DNA of 64,000 nucleotides from Ampullaceana balthica (GCA_944989445.1 CALYLW010000559.1:614170-678169), one strand, 5' to 3'. Numbered from the stretch's first letter, positions 23,950 to 35,569 are shown. Translations and numbers: made by a program. Notes: a model not told the origin generated them from the letters alone.

Positions 23950-23995
23950 ATAAACATAGGCCCGTGCCGGGAATCGAACCCGCTACTGGTTGCGC
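23950..23995 (-). other. tRNA-like segment with adjoining A and B boxes
   Basis: The minus strand reads GTGGCGCAACCAGTAGCG directly followed by GGTTCGATTCCCGGCAC. The first resembles a pol III A box; the second contains a perfect B box GGTTCGATTCC with its T-arm stem. The anticodon arm that should separate them is absent, so this is a tRNA-derived remnant or SINE head, not a tRNA gene. Confidence 0.55.
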
Positions 23996-24078
23996 CACAA
24001 GATAAAAAGTTGCCTCAAGACCACAAGATCCTGATGTTTAACCAAAATATAAAATATATAAATAGTACTCCTTAATAT

Positions 24079-24742
24079 TGTAAAGCTCCTTCGTCGTACT
24101 TCTTGACTCTTCCACTCTCATACTTAACACAAAGGCAGCTTTAATGCTAACAGTTCTCTTTATTAGGCATAACTTCTGGTTATTACAATTGCCCTCTCTC
24201 TCTCTCTCTCTGCGACTCTCTCTCACTGCCTGTCGTTTCCTCTGTGGTGGGTTACTCTCTGTCCTGGTCTCTACATGTCCCTAACCTGCTCTCTTACCCC
24301 GGGGTGGGTTGTTCTGTCTCGTCTCCTACCGTCCTTTCCTTATATTGCCGGCCACAGGCATGTGGCCGACACCCGAGAACGCACCCCTAGTGTGAGCAAT
24401 AAAATTCTCAGTCTTTCATTCCCTAACCCACGTCCAGTGATTAGCGTCTTATGTTGCCCCGGTCGCTCGTAATGATCTCTAACCTTTAGTCTTGTTCACA
24501 GGCACTAAAAATTGTCTTAACAATGCTGACATTGTTCTACACCACCGTCTACCCCTAGCTTCTTACAACCAAACGCTCCGTAGCTGGGGGTGGGGGGGGG
24601 GAAGAAGAGGCCGGAATACTTTCATTTCCGGTCTTTGTCTGAGCGCATCATTACATTTCAGGTACGTCGCCTACCTACGGTCCGCTCCACTCTCAAATAT
24701 TTAACCCAAGGTTCTCAATTATCTCAACCCGGGTCCTCCACA
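24079..24742 (-). mobile_element. Solo LTR nested in the hAT element
   Basis: In + orientation it begins TGTAAAGCTCCTTCGTCG and ends GGGTCCTCCACA, with TGT...ACA termini. It shares the LTR order of 25786-26576: GGCAGCTTTAATGCTAACAG, a CT tract, CTATATTGCCGGCCACAGGC-like and AATAAAATTCTCAGTC blocks. Flanking ATAT is present on both sides. No internal region remains, so it arose by recombination between two LTRs. Confidence 0.88.
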
Positions 24743-25785
24743 ATATGTTCTCTTATTGAGCCAATCAAATCAAGTTGTTCGATACTGAGGCTACGGGGTC
24801 CGTATAGCGATCAGATTAATAGATAAGATTTTATTAATTTATTTAATTTATGATATTTTTAGGGATTCATGCAAACATTTGTCCACCTTTATTATAAATT
24901 ATACTAAATTTTGGGGACCCCTGGCTTTAGCCCGTTCAGCCCCCCCCCCTTAATCCGCCATAGGGGCCAGGTGCCCAATCCCGTCAAAATGGTAACACAG
25001 TCTTTCCCCATTAGTCTGAGTGTTCAAGCGAGACGTTAGATCAGGGCCCGACAATTGTAAGGTTTCCTTAGTGACGCCAGTGCTGTCCAAAGGGCTATTT
25101 GCAAAGCCAGTGGGACATTGAGTTGACATATCCGATGAAATGTCAAGTGTTTTCACTGCCAGTTGAGTTTGAATTGTTGTAGTTGATAACTGGGCATTGG
25201 TTGTGGTATTTGGAATTTCAATGACATCCACCTCTCTCATAGCTCTCTTGTGCTCTGAGGCACAGACAAAGTCTCCTCTCGCCTCGAATCTTCTGGAGTC
25301 TGAGGCTCAGCTTCACTCTCGCCCCGGTTCGGTTCACCGGCACTCAGAGGTGCTGCTTCAACTGTCATGTGGGCCGGTAAATTAGGGTCATTAAACATCC
25401 ACGCCATGGGAGCTTGTAGTTTCTCGTAATTGCCTCTTGTGTCTTCATCTAAGTAACAACAGGCATACTCCGCTGCCTCATCCTCTAATGCAATTATTAG
25501 GTAATAAAGTTTGTCTTCTTCACTCCACTGCAACTCTTTGGCAACAGACTCAAACTCAAAAATGTACGTTTGCCACGGTGATGACCCATCATAAGTAATA
25601 AGGTTGTCAACAATATTTTCCAGCGACACCATTGTTGTTATTATCTGCCTAATCGTTGACTAAAAAACAAATACTTCTCTCCGGGACGTGCAGTTATATT
25701 CCTTCAGTTCTCTTCGTGACGTTGTAAGGCTACTGTCTTCTCTTCAGAGGTGTTACAAGGCTGAAATCCTAGCCACTGCAATCAT

Positions 25786-25903
25786 TGTAAAGCTCCTTCG
25801 TACTACTTGGCCCTTCATCTTGCATAACAAAGGCAGCATTAATGTTAACAGTTCTTCTCTTTATTATGGTATAACTTCTGGTTACATTTGCTCTCTATCT
25901 CTA

Positions 25904-25977
<74 letters not shown>

Positions 25978-26576
25978 GGTCTGTCCTCTAACCCTGGGGC
26001 GGGTTACTCTCTGTCCTGGTCTGTCCAAGTCTCTGGTATGTGCATGTTTCCAGTGGGTGACTCCCTTACATGCTCTCATAGTCTCTGGTCTGTCCAAGTC
26101 CCCTAGTCTCCTACCGTCCTCTCCTTATATTGCCGGCCACAGGCACGCGGCCGACACCAGAGAACGCACCCCTAGTGTGAGCAATAAAATTCTCAGTCTT
26201 TCATTCCCTAACCCATGTCCAACTTAGGTTTCCCTTGGTAGACCCTAATGATCTCCCCTCCCACAGTTTCGTTCAATGGCGATAAAATTTCACTTCCTTT
26301 ATTTAACAATGCTGACTTGTTCTACACCACCGTCTACCTCTCTTCTTACCCCCCAACGTTACATAGCTTGGGGTGGGGGGAAGGCCAGAATTCTTCCGTT
26401 TCCGGTCAATGTTCTAAAAGCACGATTACATTCCAGGTACGACCCCTTCGCCTACCAACCATCAGCACCCCTCTCAAATATTCCAACCAAGGTTCTCAAT
26501 TATTTCAACCCAGGTCCTCCACCCTCTCAAATATTTCAACCAAGGTTCTCAATTATTTCAACCAGGGTCCTCCACA
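25786..26576 (-). mobile_element. 5' LTR of the minus-strand retrotransposon (791 bp)
   Basis: In + orientation it starts TGTAAAGCTCCTTCGTACTA and ends AGGGTCCTCCACA. On the minus strand this is TGTGGAGG...GCTTTACA, the usual TG...CA. An AATAAAG string occurs on the minus strand near 25865, about 75 bp before the LTR end, a plausible polyadenylation signal. The LTR holds the large CT microsatellite and a duplicated CTCAAATATT/CAATTATTTCAACC block near its right end. A candidate primer-binding TGG lies about 10 bp past the LTR end on the minus strand, but the tRNA is not identified. Confidence 0.82.
25906..25976. repeat. CT/TC dinucleotide microsatellite
   Basis: An uninterrupted run of about 35 CT units lies inside the LTR. 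Shorter CT runs occupy the same place in the two sister LTRs (near 18490 and 24192), so the tract expanded in this copy. Confidence 0.95.
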
Positions 26577-27116
26577 ATATTTAATATTCTGCTCCTGAAA
26601 CGCAGATGTTAGAGTTACATGAAGATCAGAGTTTGGTGATGACGCACAAGTCACAATCTAAGATTGACATTTAGAAGCTCGTGACAGAACTAAACTATCG
26701 CAAACTTAAGAAAGCTGTTTGGCGACATATATATCTTCTGTACAATCTACTGATTTGAATCAATGTAGTCTGCAATGCAGTTTATAAAATCAAAGCATCG
26801 AACAGTAACTATTAACCAGCATCTGTAAGAACTTCTTTGCATTAGAACGAATAGCTACCAACCATATTTAAAGAAATTTGCAAGTTCAAAGACTTCTCTT
26901 CAGAATTATAACAATTCTATGTGTTTCTATGCATAAATTGTACAAAGCTGTAAATGTAACGTATATATTTCTTAAGCGTACGGTTTGGGTTAAAACGATT
27001 TAAATTGGTAAATCATTAAATTGGAATATAAAAATATAAACAATCGCAAAAGGCATTTTCAATGTGAGTTGGGTCATGACCCATAGTGATCCAATGCCGC
27101 TCTCAACAATTTTTAT
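26577..27116. other. Intergenic, nothing recognised
   Basis: AT-rich, with no gene and no terminal-repeat pair seen. Confidence 0.4.
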
Positions 27117-28645
27117 TAAAGCTGTCAATATTGTTGAAAAAAGTTCCCCGCGTACCCGGTCCACATTTTCGAACGGATACCCAGGTACCCATTCCAAACG
27201 CCGCATACATTTCGCCGTCATTACCGCTATACAAAGCAAGGCAACCTAGCCACCATCCATTCCCCTCATTTCGCACAATAGTCATGATAATTTCTAGCAA
27301 CAAACTACTGTGAAATTTAATGCTCTACAAACTTTTATTCCTGCTGTAAATGCATTCGTCATGCTCATAAAATAAAACTACAGTAAACCGAACATTCAAA
27401 CAAAATGTGAACTTCAATGACGTAACGTTCATTCAGATCATAGCTTTAACCTTAATGTCCGCTAGGCGGCGATAGTAACTATTTAATTTATTAAAACGTA
27501 AATACTGACATCTTCCTACTTCTTATTAAAATAAGTTTTTCTGCTAGGCCTATATTTTAATTTTTTTTTAAAGCGAACGTGATTGGAATTGGTTTCAGCG
27601 GCTTCGAGGTGGGTCACTCAGCATATCTACACCTGTGGGTGGGTGGGACATTCTACATCACCAACAATTTACATAACAATCGCGCCCTGCAACTTTTAAA
27701 ATTGGCATCGAGCCCACATTATTTTCCACACTTAATCTTTATCAATATTCTTTTTTTTTAAAAACATTCACTATTTTTTTGGTTACTATTGAGAAAATCC
27801 TGAACCGAAAAGAAAAACAACAGATGAGGTGTTTAAAAAAAAATTAAAGTATGGTAAGGATAGGGGTAGACTTTGTAGCTGGGGGGGGATAAACAAATTT
27901 GGCTCGTTGGTAACTAATAGTTGATGTATTTCAAAGTCAAGTTGTCATACTGTAATATAATAAACGCAAGAGTTTTTTTTTACTACTAACACAAACACGC
28001 TTTTCTTTCATTTCCAGCCCCTTCGAGGTGCTGTCGTGATTTTCTTGATTCATCAAAGAAACATTTGTTTTTTGTGCTAAAAGATTTTCGTATCATGTCA
28101 GAGAAATAAAAAAAAGTTTTTTTCAAAATACATTGTAGTTCGTTAACAACTATATCTATATGTATTTCAAGTTGACAGATATTTCTTCTAAGTGGTTTCG
28201 TGTTGAAAGTATTTTACGCTGTATGTTTTAAACGAAAAGTTTTAATTTGATAAATTTTTCTGGAGCCGCAGTTCCGCCACCTTTGCAATAGACATTGCAG
28301 CTACATTTTCAGGGGAACCCGAGCGCAATTTTACTACCCGGGTAATTGCTGGGTTTTCTGGTAAGGGGCCGTCCATAAAGTATGTCACCCTAATTTTGAC
28401 CATTTTAACTCCCCCTCCCCCCTGTCACAAACTGTCACAAATCTAGGGACTTAAAGTACGTCCCACTTTCGAACTAAAATTTTGTTTTTTATTAACAAAA
28501 TAATTAAAATTTAATATTAAACAGCGTGACGTCACACATGGCTGGACCCCCCTCCCCCTGTCACAAATTGTCACACTTCCTTACACCCCCCCCCTCTGGA
28601 GCGTGACGTACTTTATGGATGGCCCCTAACCCGTTGACAGGCCTA
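27117..28645. mobile_element. hAT-type element, second copy of the GGGTACCCG family
   Basis: It begins TAAAGCTGTCAATATTGTTG, followed by GCGTACCCGGTCC and ACCCAGGTACCC blocks, and ends CCCGTTGACAGGCCTA. This is the same architecture as 6375-7356. A Harbinger-like MITE (28365-28626) sits near the right end. No convincing target duplication remains at the outer boundaries, which are poly-T/A rich. Confidence 0.72.
28365..28626. mobile_element. PIF/Harbinger-like MITE, 262 bp, TAA duplication
   Basis: The ends GGGGCCGTCCATAAAG and CTTTATGGATGGCCCC are inverted repeats with TAA on both sides (28362-28364 and 28627-28629). The interior carries C-rich runs with TGTCACAAA motifs. It lies inside 27117-28645. 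Confidence 0.88.
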
Positions 28646-28653
28646 TTTTAAAA

Positions 28654-30622
28654 AAAAATGGATCTGTTACTACAGGTCAGGCCACTCCTCATTGGCTAAG
28701 CCATTCCATTAAACGTAAACATGAGAGTGAGAATTAGGTTAAAGCTGGGTCACGGCCGAATACCTAGCGAACTTTAAACACTCAATAATATATGCGCCAG
28801 ATATCTGGACTGTAGTACGGGTTTCCCCCAACCCAAAAATATCTCTTTAACCAGGTGAATTACGACGAAGAAACGAGGTTGTTCAATAGGTAGTATTTAT
28901 CAAAGAATTTTTCTTTTGAACGATAGATATAATTATAACCAAGTCCTGTGACATAAATTAATTATTCAAGTAAACAACTTTTAATCAAAAAAGTCTTTAT
29001 ATATTTTTTTTTATTAAGGAGGTTTTAATCTACATATCATCGAGATTGAAACAATCGTTATATAACCTCACCTGTATCAATAAAGTACAAATTAATTAAT
29101 GTAGAATGCTAAAAATTAAAAGTTATGGTAAACGAACAACTGTGCCTGATATATATTTTAAGTTTTAAGTTATTTGTGTCAAGCGTTTTGAGAAAATTAA
29201 CTTAATTGTGTATTTTCGAGATTAAAGGAATAGTTAAAGTTGGAATTTAAAAAAAGGGGGGGGGGTGGGGGCTGAGTTTTCTACCGTGAAAGATTATTTT
29301 CAAAATGAGTTTTATCAGTCTAAAATAATATGAAATCTCATTAACAAATTTAATTTTAAAAATTTTTAAATCGCGTTACAACGAAACACATTACGCATGG
29401 TATTTGGAATAAGCTTTTTTCTTGGTAACTATAACCAGTTCTCTCTCATGGTGTTTAGAACAAATTACTTTTCGTGGTATTGATAAAAAATACAGAATAA
29501 ATAACCGAAAAAGAAAGCCAAAGGGGCCGGCAACCTAATCTTGGAGCTGCTTTTTTTAAATATCATTTCTTTAATATATTTGAATTTTTATAAGTTTCTT
29601 TTTTATTAACACAATATGAAATTTGATCTCTCAGTTAATAGTTACATTGTTAAAGTAATGTTTTTGAATTTGCACACTTTTGTGTGTGTGTATTTTTAAT
29701 GATCATTAGAAATAAAGTTTGCATTTATTTCCGTTAAAGATAAATTTTTACTTTAATTTATTACGGATGTCGCAGCAAAAGTCATGATTTTCCCAGCTTT
29801 TGTCCTGGGATCTCTCGCTGTGCATACAAGATAAACAGATGAATTTGTTGATACAAGATGTAATCAAATTAATATTTACAAAATTTCGTTTTAAAAAATG
29901 TGTTAAAATATGTATTTGCATACACGATGAAATAGCTTTTTTGTGGTGTGTGTAAGTCAATATAACAACGACATATTTTTAAAAAAATCTTCAATCTTGC
30001 CCTATATTAATGAACATAACTAACCATGTTGTAAGCAAGTGTTAAAAATTGTCATACGTATGGTAAAACCGTATACTATAAAAAAACAACAACAAATAAA
30101 ACAACCCCGTAAAAACAAAGTTTTTGACTATAAATCCCTTATATATGAGACATAAATAAAAGTATTGATTATGTTCAACCGCGACAAACATTTACAGACT
30201 GAAACCGAAATTATCTCCCCTGGCTTTAAAACTGGGGGAAGGGGGGAGGGGGTGTGGACATGGACGGGTGGCGTCAACGCGTTAACTCAACTCCTGGTGT
30301 AAACCACCTGGGTAAAACACGAGATGTGTTCACCGATGGCTTTTTGTGAAGTCAAGTGACCTGTAAAATACGAATTCAATATGATTTTTTTTATTCTTTG
30401 TTTTTATTGTCTATGAAACTTCAATGGACCATACCCTTTTTTCCCCATTCTTTAAATATTTTGAATAAAATATAAAATTTGGATATTTTACTTTTTATTA
30501 AAAATTTTTATAAGTCCATTAATAATATTAGTTAAAAAACCAAATGTAATTGTGTTACTTTTTTTTATTATTGTGATTGTGGATTAAATAAACGCACGCT
30601 TGCACATGTAGTATAACTTTTA
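28654..30622. other. Intergenic; contains a dispersed repeat from 29745
   Basis: No gene seen. G-runs occur near 29258-29272 and 30235-30255. The stretch 29745-30080 is related to 54535-54870 and is listed separately. Confidence 0.4.
29745..30080 (+). repeat. Dispersed repeat (empty-site paralog of 54114-54870)
   Basis: It contains CTTTAATTTATTACGGATGT followed by CGCA, and later a GTAAGCAAGTGTTAAA block. The same strings occur in order at 54535-54870 (CTTTAATTTATTACGGATGT, CTAAGCAAGTGTTAAA). At 54122 a hAT element duplicated CTTTAATT exactly at this position; here the site is uninterrupted. Confidence 0.7.
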
Positions 30623-31003
30623 GGGGCCGTCTATAAATGACGTCACGCGCCTGGAAAAAAAAGGGGGGGGGTCACGCATTTGTGACGATGTGTGACGAGG
30701 GGAAGGGGGTGTTTAAGAAATGTGACGTAACATCAAAAAACAAGCTATTTTAAACAAAATTACTTTCAATTTATCTAATGACGTTTTACATTGCTGTACG
30801 GGTGTAACGATATTAGAGTGCACTTACACTGAGTACATAATTAAATGACAAAAAACGTAATATGCAACATGCTAATTTTCAATTAGAAGATACGTTTTTT
30901 AGTGTGTGTTTTTTTTTGTTGTTTTTTTTGGTGTGAAGAATTGTTACGTTAAGAAGTGGTAAGAAACGGCAGAAATTGCAGGGCTACATTTATAGACTGC
31001 CCC
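30623..31003. mobile_element. PIF/Harbinger-like MITE, 381 bp, TTA duplication
   Basis: The left end GGGGCCGTCTATAAATGACG and right end ACATTTATAGACTGCCCC are inverted repeats, with TTA directly outside both ends (30620-30622 and 31004-31006). It shares the G-rich TGTGACGA interior of this family. Confidence 0.87.
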
Positions 31004-31231
31004 TTAGCAGTGCTGTACAATAAGTCCTCAAATATACAGGATTTATTTGCAAATAAATTCTTTTATGTGAGAACAAAATATTCTTTCAGATTCAATATCA
31101 AATCAAATCTGCCCTGGTTGAAAACAAATTCTTACCCAAAAAGATTGCGTCCCAAATCTCAAGTACAAAGACAAAAATTCATCAAGAACAAAACATAATT
31201 ATTGTTATTACAGTAAACAATGTTAATTTTG

Positions 31232-31390
31232 TCTTATCCATACAGACGCTCCTTCTATATAGAAAATTAATGCGTCCACAGACCATGCCGGTCTGTTGGC
31301 AAGTGATGAAGCATTCACAGGCCACGGCTATAAGGGTTCCACACATTACCCAGCCACCTTTATTTCTCTAACTAGTGTTAGGTAAGTATT
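31232..31390 (-). mobile_element. SINE, 5'-truncated copy
   Basis: The reverse complement contains CATAGAAGGAGCGTCTGTAT-like, GACCATGCCGGTCTGTTGG-like and CACTTGCCAACAGA blocks that match the SINE at 61183-61415. The tRNA-like head with the B box is missing here. Confidence 0.75.
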
Positions 31391-31670
31391 TGGAGCATTA
31401 AAAAGCTTTTATTAATGCATAATTGGCTCATATTTAGATTTTTAAATCAGTCTTTTTGATAATGCCCTGATGTGTGTGAGAGCGTCCATCATTGATCGAG
31501 AGAAAGAGACCATCATTCATTTTCACGAACATACACAGAATTATGATGTCTCATAAAACTTGAGTTGCCTGCGCCTCGGTCATCGAATCCCAGACGTAGT
31601 CCCTTATGTTACGGTCTAATTTCTATTAACGGTATAACCACACATGACAGGCTAGAAGTCACAAATAGGA

Positions 31671-31671
<1 letters not shown>

Positions 31672-31703
<32 letters not shown>

Positions 31704-31740
31704 ATTATATACATATATTATATATATATATATATAATGT
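31672..31740. repeat. TA-rich microsatellite
   Basis: Imperfect runs of TA/ATATAT with short interruptions. A similar tract lies at 41703-41752. Confidence 0.9.
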
Positions 31741-31980
31741 ATATGTATATAATATATAAACGTTTAATATATATCCCTCTACAATGTACGTCTTCTCACC
31801 ACAACATCATAGGTGCAACTTTATTTGGACTGCCTAACCGCTACTACGTCACATCCCCTCAAAACGGCCTCTTTAATAAAAGTGTGTTGACTCGTCATAT
31901 CATAAGCACCGTGCGCCAAACTAGCACTAAACATTACTGGTGGGGAAATCCCCATTAACGTCTTTTGTTGCCCTCGACAC

Positions 31981-32170
31981 CAGTGGCGTAGCTAGGTGAG
32001 GGGGACATTAGATCTATTGTTCCTCCGGCCCCCACTTGGGGGGGAGCCCAAAGGTGTCTCCGAAAAAAAATTAAATTAAATATTACGCCACCGCCATTTA
32101 TGTAGGGCCCCCCCAAAGAGGCCAGGCCCCCGGTCCCCCAGATCCCTACAAGTCCCTAGCTACGCCACTG
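31981..32170. mobile_element. 190-bp hAT-like MITE (CAGTGGCGTAGCTAGG ends)
   Basis: The left end CAGTGGCGTAGCTAGG and right end CCTAGCTACGCCACTG are perfect inverted repeats. The flanks CTCGACAC and GTCGACAC match at 7 of 8 bases. Subterminal CCCC/GGGG stretches are present. No coding capacity. Confidence 0.92.
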
Positions 32171-35170
32171 GTCGACACCCGCCCTGCGGAAACCACACTG
32201 CGCTGCTGCTATTCAGTTACACACACATAAACAAACAATGCCACGATAGGCAGATTAAATATGTATTTTCATTTTCCTCGCCTACACCCAGCAACAAAGT
32301 TCAGATGACACTACCTTGACATTGACCTAAAATGAATGTCAATAAAAAAATATGTATGCCTGGCCCAGATTGAACCGACTGGCTCGGTTTGAAGTTTAAA
32401 TTAAAAAAAAATACACCTACGGTAAACCGAGTTGCACTAATGTTATGAAATTCGGAATAGTAGCGAATGCTCGTTCCAAAATATTCTTTTAAGGGAAAAA
32501 ATAAATTTTTTAATTTAAAAAAAAATACCTCCATACAATACCTTTCCAAATACATTTTGATAAATTTTACTTCCTTTTGTTTACATCAATAATGTCATAC
32601 ATGTACAATAAGTTAATAATATGATAAACAAACATTTATATTTAAGTTTGTTTGTGGCCTTATGCCTTATGTCGCATAGTATTTATCTAGATTGATTAAT
32701 CTCAACCGAACTTTAGACATATCCACCATCATAATATTGAAATTTAGATGGACTTTAGACTAAGTATTATGTTAACAGGATTGTTAAACATATTTAGGCC
32801 AAACTCGGTGTACAAAAACATTATTGCCAATTTTAAAAAAATGGGACCACAAGTTTACCATAATTACAAGATATGGGTGCGTCGCTTTTGTAGAGAAAGG
32901 TCATGGTGTGAAACGGGGACTTTACTTTTTTTTTCTTATTTTGACCCATTCACAGTCTCCTCCTTGCGGTGCTGTTTTAAAGTAAATCCTCCCCCAAAAT
33001 AAATCCGCCACCATCCCATTTTCAATATAGCACAAAGAGATCACTCAAAAACAAAAGAATAAAGAATAATTAGTTTTGAATTGTAATATTCATACATGTT
33101 TAGGGTAATACTATTTATGTTATTGGCGTAGATATAGAGAGATATGAAGGGGGTGAGTACCACACTGTTTGACACTTCTCAGGGGTGTGACATAATTTGA
33201 AAATTTGCTTAATTACTTTAATTTTAGATATTTGTTTAAATAATAATAATAATTATTATTTGCTGTACAAATTGCTCCACAGTCAGATTCTGGGTGTATA
33301 AAGATAATTGTTTTGTTTCATAAAGCAAGGATTATGTCTTGGAAGGCATGGGTTTGTGTTGTTACTAGAAACGTTAAAGTCGTACAAACGTCAGGTGTTC
33401 AGAAGGTGATAAAGTTTCTTACTGTCTAGAGCAGTGATGCCGAAACTATAGCACGCGTGCCACAATTGGCTCGCAGAGTTTCCACCTTTTCTGCGTATAC
33501 TTTTAACGTCATCTGCCTAAAGTGTCTAAACTAATTATGACATTAAAGTCAGAGGAATATTTGCGTTTTTCTTGCGCATTTTATTAATAAACAAGCCCAC
33601 CTCTAAGCTGCCTCTTTAGTCTGGTGGACTCTAACATTCCGTTAGGTCATTGACTTTATGCCTAACTTATTCAGCGTCACACCTAAATGCGATTCACAAA
33701 CTAACTAAGCGTTACCTCAACCCAGATCTCCACAGTATTTTGATCCGGGCTACACAATGAATTGAACCTATTGGGTGACACTAACCCTAGCTACTACACT
33801 GATTGTTTAAGCGTGTGACCTGTTTTTGTTGTTGTTTAAATTTTTTAAAAATAAATTTTTGGCCTGTGTTGTGTGTTCTGAGACATCTACATTAAAAATA
33901 ATCCCATTCAAAAGCTCTTTTACTATATTTTAAAGTCTACTGTAAAATTTACAAATTTACAAACCTTTGTTACTTGGATTATTTAAATTTTCTACTGTAA
34001 GTTTTGTTAACATTACCAGTAAAAGACGGTAATAATATTTTTGAATTATTATAATGCACACAAAGATATCGCAAATTTCTTTTTAGTCAAGGTGCTACTC
34101 ATAAACGTAAAAGTAAATTCTTGTTCCAAGACGTTAGTGTCACGTTTTCGTATTACTTGATCATCTTTGATTTTAATCTCATTTATCTGTAATTTGTTTT
34201 AATAACTCTGGGCATGTAGCCAGCTATAAAATATGTTTCTCTGGGCATACACTCAAATAACCTTCTAATTGTAACGCCCCAGACTAAGCTGATAATGATT
34301 GTTGAATTTTCAATAATCATACACAAATGCACATAAAACAAATACAAAATATATTGTTAGTTTTAAAGTTTAATAAAACAATTAATTATAATTTCAAATA
34401 ATTAAGGGTAGGATTTATTTTAACCCGGGGGACTTTATTTTGGGGGAGAATTTATTTCTTGACACCGGCGCAGTGGCGCAGTTCAAGTCTATATCAATGT
34501 CTCGTGTGTGTTAATTCACAACACTAATAATTTCACAAGTGGAAAACTCTACAATTGAATTGTTAATTTTAGTAATTTACATGTTTGAAATCTGGCTGAC
34601 ACTTCTTGTAATCCAGTCCAGGTTTATTGAGAGAGAAAAATAACAGAAATCCACACACGTCACTAGAGGTCAGAAAAGTTTTTGATTTTATATTTTTGTT
34701 ATTGAACCATTGATCATGTGACATTTCAGGTGCCAATTTTCTGATTTTTTTAAAAATTGATTTTTTATTTTTAATTTAGTGACAATTTAGTGTAAAAAAT
34801 GGGGGAGGGGTGTAAAAATGACTTTAATTACATTCTTTGTAAGATTGACGTAAACCCCAAAACATGGCTGAGACCAAACTTGTAATTTGTCTCGATATAT
34901 GATGTAGAGAAGAGTGACCGCTGTACATTACACCGTGGTCAAAGATAGCCTCTGGATAGGTCAACTGTTAGCTGTTATATTTAAACATACAAGTTTTATT
35001 TTGTCTTTAGGATTGAAGTTTTAAGCAAATCTTAAGCACAATTATGGTTTGCTTAATTACAGTTAGAAAACTAATCAATAACAACCTGCGGTTCACTGTC
35101 TCGTTCTTTAACGCTGCGCGCTGGCCTCTCACGTCTGTTTATGCTGGTCTCGTGACTAAGTTCTTTGATA
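32171..35170. other. Intergenic, no gene; weak inverted motif pair
   Basis: No protein blocks were recognised. A CCTCCCCCAAAATAAATCC motif near 32988 has an inverted partner near 34435 (ATTTTGGGGGAGAATTTATT), which may mark ends of an old element. I could not find matching target duplications. Confidence 0.35.
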
Positions 35171-35178
35171 GTCACAGC

Positions 35179-35360
35179 CAGAGCCGTCTTTACACCATTT
35201 TGGGCCCCCGGGCAAAGAAATAATGTTTGGGTCCCTCCCCCGCAGGAATAAAAAAAATAAATATACATAATATATATTAATAAACATATTCCCGTGGGGC
35301 CCCTATGCTCGTGGGCCCCCGGGAAAATGCCCAACGGGCCTATGCGTTAAGACGGCCCTG
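35179..35360 (-). mobile_element. 182-bp hAT-like MITE, perfect 8-bp TSD (same family as 3279-3456)
   Basis: The ends are CAGAGCCGTCTTTACACC and AAGACGGCCCTG. The flanks GTCACAGC are identical on both sides (35171-35178 and 35361-35368). The interior matches the reverse complement of 3279-3456, including the central ATATATAATATAC-like region and the two CCCGGG-like blocks. Confidence 0.95.
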
Positions 35361-35401
35361 GTCACAGCTGGTCTAACTCTAAGTTGTGGCTAAATGCTAC
35401 A

Positions 35402-35569
35402 CAGTGGCGTAGCTAAAGGTTTGGGGGCGCTTAAGCTCCTTTGGAGGCCCCACATATATGGCGGTGGCGTATTATTTAATGTTAAAAAATTCGGACACTG
35501 ATTTTGAGCCCCGCCTCAAGTGGGGGCTTTTCAAATTTGGACCCCTCCACTCTTATAGCTTCGCCACTA
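35402..35569. mobile_element. 168-bp hAT-like MITE (CAGTGGCGTAGCTAAA ends)
   Basis: The left end CAGTGGCGTAGCTAAAGG and right end TATAGCTTCGCCACTA are imperfect inverted repeats. Flanks ATGCTACA and ATACTAAA match at 6 of 8 bases. It is related to 31981-32170 by its ends and internal TGGGGGC/AAGTGGGGG blocks. Confidence 0.65.

Larger units (their letters stand above)
23686..24963. mobile_element. 1,278-bp hAT element inserted in gag, perfect 8-bp TSD
   Basis: The left end CAGGGGCGGATTAAG and right end CTTAATCCGCCATAG are near-perfect inverted repeats. The flanks are GGGCCAGG on both sides (23678-23685 and 24964-24971). The interior contains a solo LTR (24079-24742) and a tRNA-like box pair (23950-23995) but no transposase that I recognise. 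Subterminal blocks GGGGCCCCTGGCT and GGGACCCCTGGCTTTAG are inverted partners. Confidence 0.93.
23640..25632 (-). pseudogene. gag gene split by a hAT element, with a damaged zinc knuckle
   Basis: The frame starts at ATG 25632 and reads MVSLENIVDNLITYDG, then WQTYIFEFESVAKELQWSEE, and later EKLQAPMAWMFNDPNLPAH, a gag capsid-like pattern. A shift or stop occurs near 25240, after which the reading resumes in the segment 25240-24972. At 24972 the frame enters a hAT element; it resumes at 23685 and meets a stop at about 23637. Across the junction the residues CYHFDGIGHLAHNC form a CCHC zinc knuckle (C-x2-C-x4-H-x4-C) in which the second cysteine is phenylalanine (TTT). This copy cannot make normal gag. 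Confidence 0.75.
22985..26576 (-). mobile_element. LTR retrotransposon (probably Ty3/gypsy), truncated, minus strand
   Basis: Reading the minus strand, a 791-bp LTR (26576-25786) is followed by an untranslated leader and a gag frame starting at 25632. Gag is split by a hAT insertion (23686-24963) and then decays toward about 22985. No protease, reverse transcriptase or integrase block was recognised, and the far end stops near the 22-bp satellite. The gag sequence (WQTYIFEFESVAKEL, then a helix-rich LIIALEDEAAEYA region) is typical of Ty3/gypsy gag. A solo LTR and a deleted LTR of the same family occur at 24079 and 18363. Confidence 0.75.

Noticed and set aside
25688..26106. Open frames with long Leu/Ser alternation
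   Set aside because: Translation of the CT microsatellite within an LTR.
33426..33500. CAGTGATGCC...GGCTCGCAGAG string resembling a hAT terminus
   Set aside because: No inverted partner or target duplication could be found.
32980..34460. Inverted CCTCCCCCAAAATAAATCC-type motifs as ends of one element
   Set aside because: The match is short and no target duplication was seen.
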